Below are positions 5,290 through 7,444 of a DNA stretch of 7,444 bases, in pieces; the stretch's first letter is position 1, and each line of letters begins with the position of its first letter. A program made the position numbers and the translations under genes. This stretch comes from Pseudomonadota bacterium (GTDB lineage: Bacteria; Pseudomonadota; Alphaproteobacteria; UBA8366; JADFVY01). Location: the NCBI GenBank assembly GCA_015222795.1, contig JADFVY010000468.1, positions 1-7,444 on the forward strand, in the 5' to 3' direction. The notes beneath the pieces are model-generated. The model saw nothing but the letters and a program-made list of their open reading frames with translations, was not told the origin of the DNA and searched no databases.

Positions 5290-6025
5290 AGTGGAGATTT
5301 AAAGCGTCGTTAAGGTACAGGCAGGTCAACACAGTGAAGACATAAGCCTGCAGAAAAGCGACGAGCAGTTCGAAACCGGTTAGCGCGACATCCATCGCGA
5401 TCGGCGCCAGACCGCCGAGCCCGAAGGTGGCGGCGCCCAGCGGCACTACGAAACCGGCAAAAACCTTCATCATGGTATGGCCGGCCATCATGTTCGCAAA
5501 CAGGCGAATCGACAGGCTGACCGGGCGCGACAAATAGGAGATCACCTCGATCGGGATCATCAACGGCATCATCAGCGCCGGAACGCCGGAGGGCACGAAG
5601 AAGCTGAAAAAATGCAGCCCGTGCTTGACGATACCCACGACCGTAACCGCCAGGAAAACCGTCAGCGCCAGCCCCAGGGTCACGATGATATGGCTAGTGT
5701 AGGTGAAGGCGCCCGGGACCAGGCCCAGCAGGTTCCCGAACAGAACGAACATGAAAAGCGTAAAGATATAAGGGAAGTAGCGCCGCCCGGCGTCGCCGAC
5801 ATTGTCCCTAATCATGTTAGCGACGAATTCGTACGCCATTTCCGTCATGACCTGCCAGCGACCGGGGACCAGCGCGCGGCGCTGGGCGCCGAATGCCAGA
5901 AATACCGAAGCCACGGCGACGGAAATAGTCATCCAGAGCGCGGAATTTGTATAGGAAAGATCCACACCGCCGATATGGATCGGGATGATCGTGTGGATCT
6001 CGAATTGTTTAATCGGGCTTGCCAC
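5288..6025 (-). CDS. atpB: ATP synthase F0 subunit a
   Basis: Membrane stator subunit that provides the two proton half-channels beside the c-ring. It has 245 residues with about five or six membrane helices, including regions near 29-46, 84-104, 113-133, 148-165, 168-190 and 210-238. The essential arginine is R174 in S-L-S-I-R-L-F-A-N-M-x-A-G-H, followed by H183. The channel glutamate is in the last helix (G-F-E-L-L-V-A-F-L-Q-A-Y-V-F). The N-terminus P-I-K-Q-F-E-I-H fits the family and supports the GTG start at 6025-6023, which has GAGGT about 5 nt upstream. It lies 12 nt after the atpI stop. The length equals typical alphaproteobacterial subunit a. Confidence 0.97.
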   Translation of the reverse strand: MASPIKQFEIHTIIPIHIGGVDLSYTNSALWMTISVAVASVFLAFGAQRRALVPGRWQVMTEMAYEFVANMIRDNVGDAGRRYFPYIFTLFMFVLFGNLLGLVPGAFTYTSHIIVTLGLALTVFLAVTVVGIVKHGLHFFSFFVPSGVPALMMPLMIPIEVISYLSRPVSLSIRLFANMMAGHTMMKVFAGFVVPLGAATFGLGGLAPIAMDVALTGFELLVAFLQAYVFTVLTCLYLNDALNLH

Positions 6026-6037
6026 GTTTGACCTCGC

Positions 6038-6463
6038 CTACCTCTCGCCTTCAGTACTTCCGGATTCCCCCTCGGAATCCGCATTAATATCCCCGTCTTG
6101 CGCCGGCCCTTCCGGCCCGTGCCCGCCATCCTCCGGCTTCTTATAGCCGACAGCGAGCCCGTAACCCATGGTGGCGCGATAAACGTTCAGCATCGCCGCC
6201 GCCGAGCCCAGCAGGAAAAACACCACGAGAAACCAGGGCTTCGTATCTAGCCACCAGTCCAGCCCCAGGCCGATGCCGACCCCCACGACCAGAGCAGATA
6301 CCATTTCCACCCCGATTCGCAAACCCCAGCCAACCCCACTCATTCCCGGCTGTCCGCCGGAATGAGCATCGTTTGGCTGGTTATCGGCCCCTCGGTGCTT
6401 TCGCGCCGCGCGAAGCCGTTCTCCCAGATTATCGAGCGAGGGCGGTCTATTATCTTCGCCCAT
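6038..6463 (-). CDS. atpI: AtpI/AtpZ family ATP synthase accessory protein
   Basis: Small inner-membrane protein at the head of the F0 operon. Family members are linked to c-ring assembly or Mg2+/Ca2+ supply for ATP synthase, and are not part of the final enzyme. The product has 141 residues. An N-terminal soluble part (L-G-E-R-L-R-A-A-R, about 13-21) is followed by two membrane helices joined by the family motif G-x-G-x-x-x-D-x-W-x-x-T-x-P-x-F. The second helix ends L-N-V-Y-R. A polar tail rich in G, E, D and S follows. The ATG at 6463-6461 is chosen for its AGGGGG ribosome-binding site about 5 nt upstream. A GTG ten codons earlier (6493) is open but has no such site. The promoter at 6508-6536 lies directly upstream. 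Confidence 0.9.
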   Translation of the reverse strand: MGEDNRPPSLDNLGERLRAARKHRGADNQPNDAHSGGQPGMSGVGWGLRIGVEMVSALVVGVGIGLGLDWWLDTKPWFLVVFFLLGSAAAMLNVYRATMGYGLAVGYKKPEDGGHGPEGPAQDGDINADSEGESGSTEGER

Positions 6464-6507
6464 CTCGGCCCCCTGGAATAATCGACGCCACACCGCAAAA
6501 CGCGGGC

Positions 6508-6536
6508 ACCATACTTATGCGAAAAAACCAAGTCAA
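6508..6536 (-). promoter_or_regulatory. Sigma70-type promoter of the F0 operon
   Basis: On the minus strand TTGACT (6536-6531) is separated by exactly 17 nt from TATGGT (6513-6508). This is a good vegetative promoter with an AT-rich spacer (a run of six T). Transcription would start near 6501, giving a leader of about 40 nt to the atpI ATG. It lies in the 148-nt gap between smc and atpI, which shows the F0 operon does not depend on smc transcription. A second, weaker pair (TTGACA at 6567-6562 and TATTCC at 6545-6540, spacer 16) lies just upstream. Confidence 0.65.
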
Positions 6537-6611
6537 GGCGGAATACCGCGCTGCGGCAACCTGTCAAAAAAGCCCGGAAATTATAGGGTTACAGCAAGCC
6601 CGCGAGATGGT

Positions 6612-7411
6612 TTACGCCGACTCACGCAATGCCACCGCGCGCGCCAGATCGACCGAGACCAGTTGGCTCACCCCCGGTTCGCCCATGGTGACGCCGAAAA
6701 GCCGGTCCATGCGGGCCATCGACATGCGGTGATGGGTAACCATTAGAAAACGGGTCGCACCGCTGTGAGACAGTTCGCTCAAGAGCGAGCAGAAGCGGTC
6801 GACATTGCTGTCGTCCAACGGCGCGTCGACCTCGTCCAGCACGCATATCGGCGCCGGATTGGTCAGGAACACCGCGAACAGCAGCGATACGGCGGTCAAC
6901 GCCTGCTCGCCGCCCGACAAGAGCGACATTGAGGTCAGCTTCTTGCCAGGCGGGCTCGCCATGATTTCCAGCCCGGCTTCCAGCGGGTCGTCTTCCTCTG
7001 TCAGGGTCAGATGCGCCCGCCCGCCGCCAAACAGCTTGGTAAACAGCTCCTGGAAATGTTCGTTGACCTGCGCGAAGGCTGCCATCAAACGTTCGCGTCC
7101 CTCGCGGTTCAATGAGCCGATTCCCTGACGTAGCCGCGCGATGGCCGCCAGTAGATCCTCGCGCTCGGTCTGCATGCCGGTGATCTGCTCGTGCAGCTCT
7201 TCCGCTTCGGTCTCCGCCCGCAGGTTCACCGGGCCCATTCCGTCGCGCTCGTGGGTCAACCGATCAAGCCGCGCTGCCGCGGCGTCTGCGGCCGGGATTG
7301 CCTCGTCGTCGCCGATTTCGGCGGTTTCCAGAATGTTTTCCGGCGAAATGGCCAGTTTTTCGCGCACCCGCTCGGCCACGGTTAGCCGCTCGCGCTCGGC
7401 CTGTTCGACCT
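6612..7411 (-). CDS. smc: Chromosome segregation ATPase SMC, C-terminal part
   Basis: The last 265 residues of an SMC protein, the ATPase of the bacterial condensin complex (with ScpA/ScpB) that organises and segregates the chromosome. The fragment begins in the charged coiled coil (A-E-R-E-R-L-T-V-A-E-R-V). The C-terminal head follows: F-x-x-L-F-G-G-G-R-A-H-L, the ABC signature L-S-G-G-E-Q (coding bases 6920-6903), the Walker B plus D-loop in D-E-V-D-A-P-L-D-D (6836-6810), and the switch V-T-H-H-R. The end V-S-Q-L-V-S-V-D-L is typical. The N-terminal head, hinge and most of the coil (about 900 residues) are missing because the contig ends in adapter at 7412. The GTG at 7379 is an internal valine, not a start. 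The RAD50/RecN alternatives are disfavoured by the head motifs. Confidence 0.95.
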
Positions 7412-7444
7412 CTGTCTCTTATACACATCTGACGCTGCCGACGA
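7412..7444. other. Nextera (Tn5 mosaic end + Read 1) adapter contamination
   Basis: The final 33 bases start with CTGTCTCTTATACACATCT, the 19-bp Tn5 mosaic end, and continue with GACGCTGCCGACGA. From memory this is the exact reverse complement of the Nextera Read 1 transposase adapter. It is a sequencing-library artefact at a contig end. It replaces the upstream part of smc and puts a false in-frame stop at 7421-7419. The genomic sequence should be read only to about 7411. Confidence 0.98.

Noticed and set aside
5477..6031. 184-codon plus-strand open frame rich in H, R, Q and D
   Set aside because: It is antisense to atpB. Its composition is what results from reading hydrophobic membrane codons on the other strand.
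6580..6585. Perfect TATAAT on the minus strand downstream of smc
   Set aside because: No -35-like sequence is found 16-18 nt upstream (the bases there read ATCTCG) and there is no extended -10 TG. The better pair at 6508-6536 explains atp transcription.
6564..6611. Possible smc terminator (T-run on the minus strand after GGGC)
   Set aside because: Only a 3-bp CCC/GGG pairing with a 10-nt loop precedes the T-run. CGGGCTT occurs as a direct repeat, not an inverted one.
7412..7430. Tn5 mosaic end suggesting a transposon or insertion sequence
   Set aside because: It is followed at once by the Nextera Read 1 adapter tail and the end of the contig. There is no transposase or second end, so it is a library artefact.
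1..7444. Search for tRNA, rRNA, CRISPR arrays, defence genes, phage or integrase remnants
   Set aside because: No repeat-spacer pattern, no tRNA-like cloverleaf and no mobile or defence protein motif was seen. Almost all of the sequence is accounted for by core genes.

Overview
The window is a high-GC chromosomal contig end from an alphaproteobacterium, probably near the Rhodospirillales. This rests on three things. The F0 ATP synthase genes form their own operon (atpI-atpB-atpE-b'-b) with two different b-type subunits. An ispH-thrB-rnhA cluster is present, and its homoserine kinase is of the aminoglycoside-phosphotransferase-like type. The proteins also read as alphaproteobacterial. No taxonomic search was run.

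Layout: Positions 1-2508 (minus strand) hold a tight housekeeping operon transcribed towards position 1: ispH, thrB, rnhA, then the first 31 codons of a probable prolyl aminopeptidase. Gaps are 10 to 16 nt. Positions 2509-2745 are a divergent intergenic region. Positions 2746-3757 (plus strand) hold an uncharacterised lipoprotein and a stand-alone gcvH, separated by a 24-codon open frame that overlaps the ends of both. A stem-loop at 3792-3823, with A-runs on one side and T-runs on the other, closes gcvH and the convergent F0 operon from both directions. Positions 3846-6463 (minus strand) hold the complete F0 operon, with a good sigma70-type promoter at 6508-6536 and two intergenic stem-loops flanking atpE. 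Positions 6612-7411 (minus strand) hold the C-terminal head and part of the coiled coil of SMC.

The last 33 bases (7412-7444) are not genomic. They match the Nextera Tn5 mosaic end plus the Read 1 adapter. The SMC gene is therefore cut by a library artefact and not by a biological stop.

How the genes work together: the F0 genes build the membrane proton channel and stator of ATP synthase; the F1 genes must lie elsewhere. ispH (isoprenoid precursors), thrB (threonine synthesis), rnhA (RNA:DNA hybrid removal) and the peptidase share transcription but no obvious pathway. gcvH supplies the lipoyl carrier of the glycine cleavage system, whose other proteins are not in the window. I see no mobile element, CRISPR array, phage gene, defence system, tRNA or rRNA. 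This is mostly an ordinary core-genome region. The less explained parts are the lipoprotein/small frame/gcvH unit and the stem-loops around atpE.
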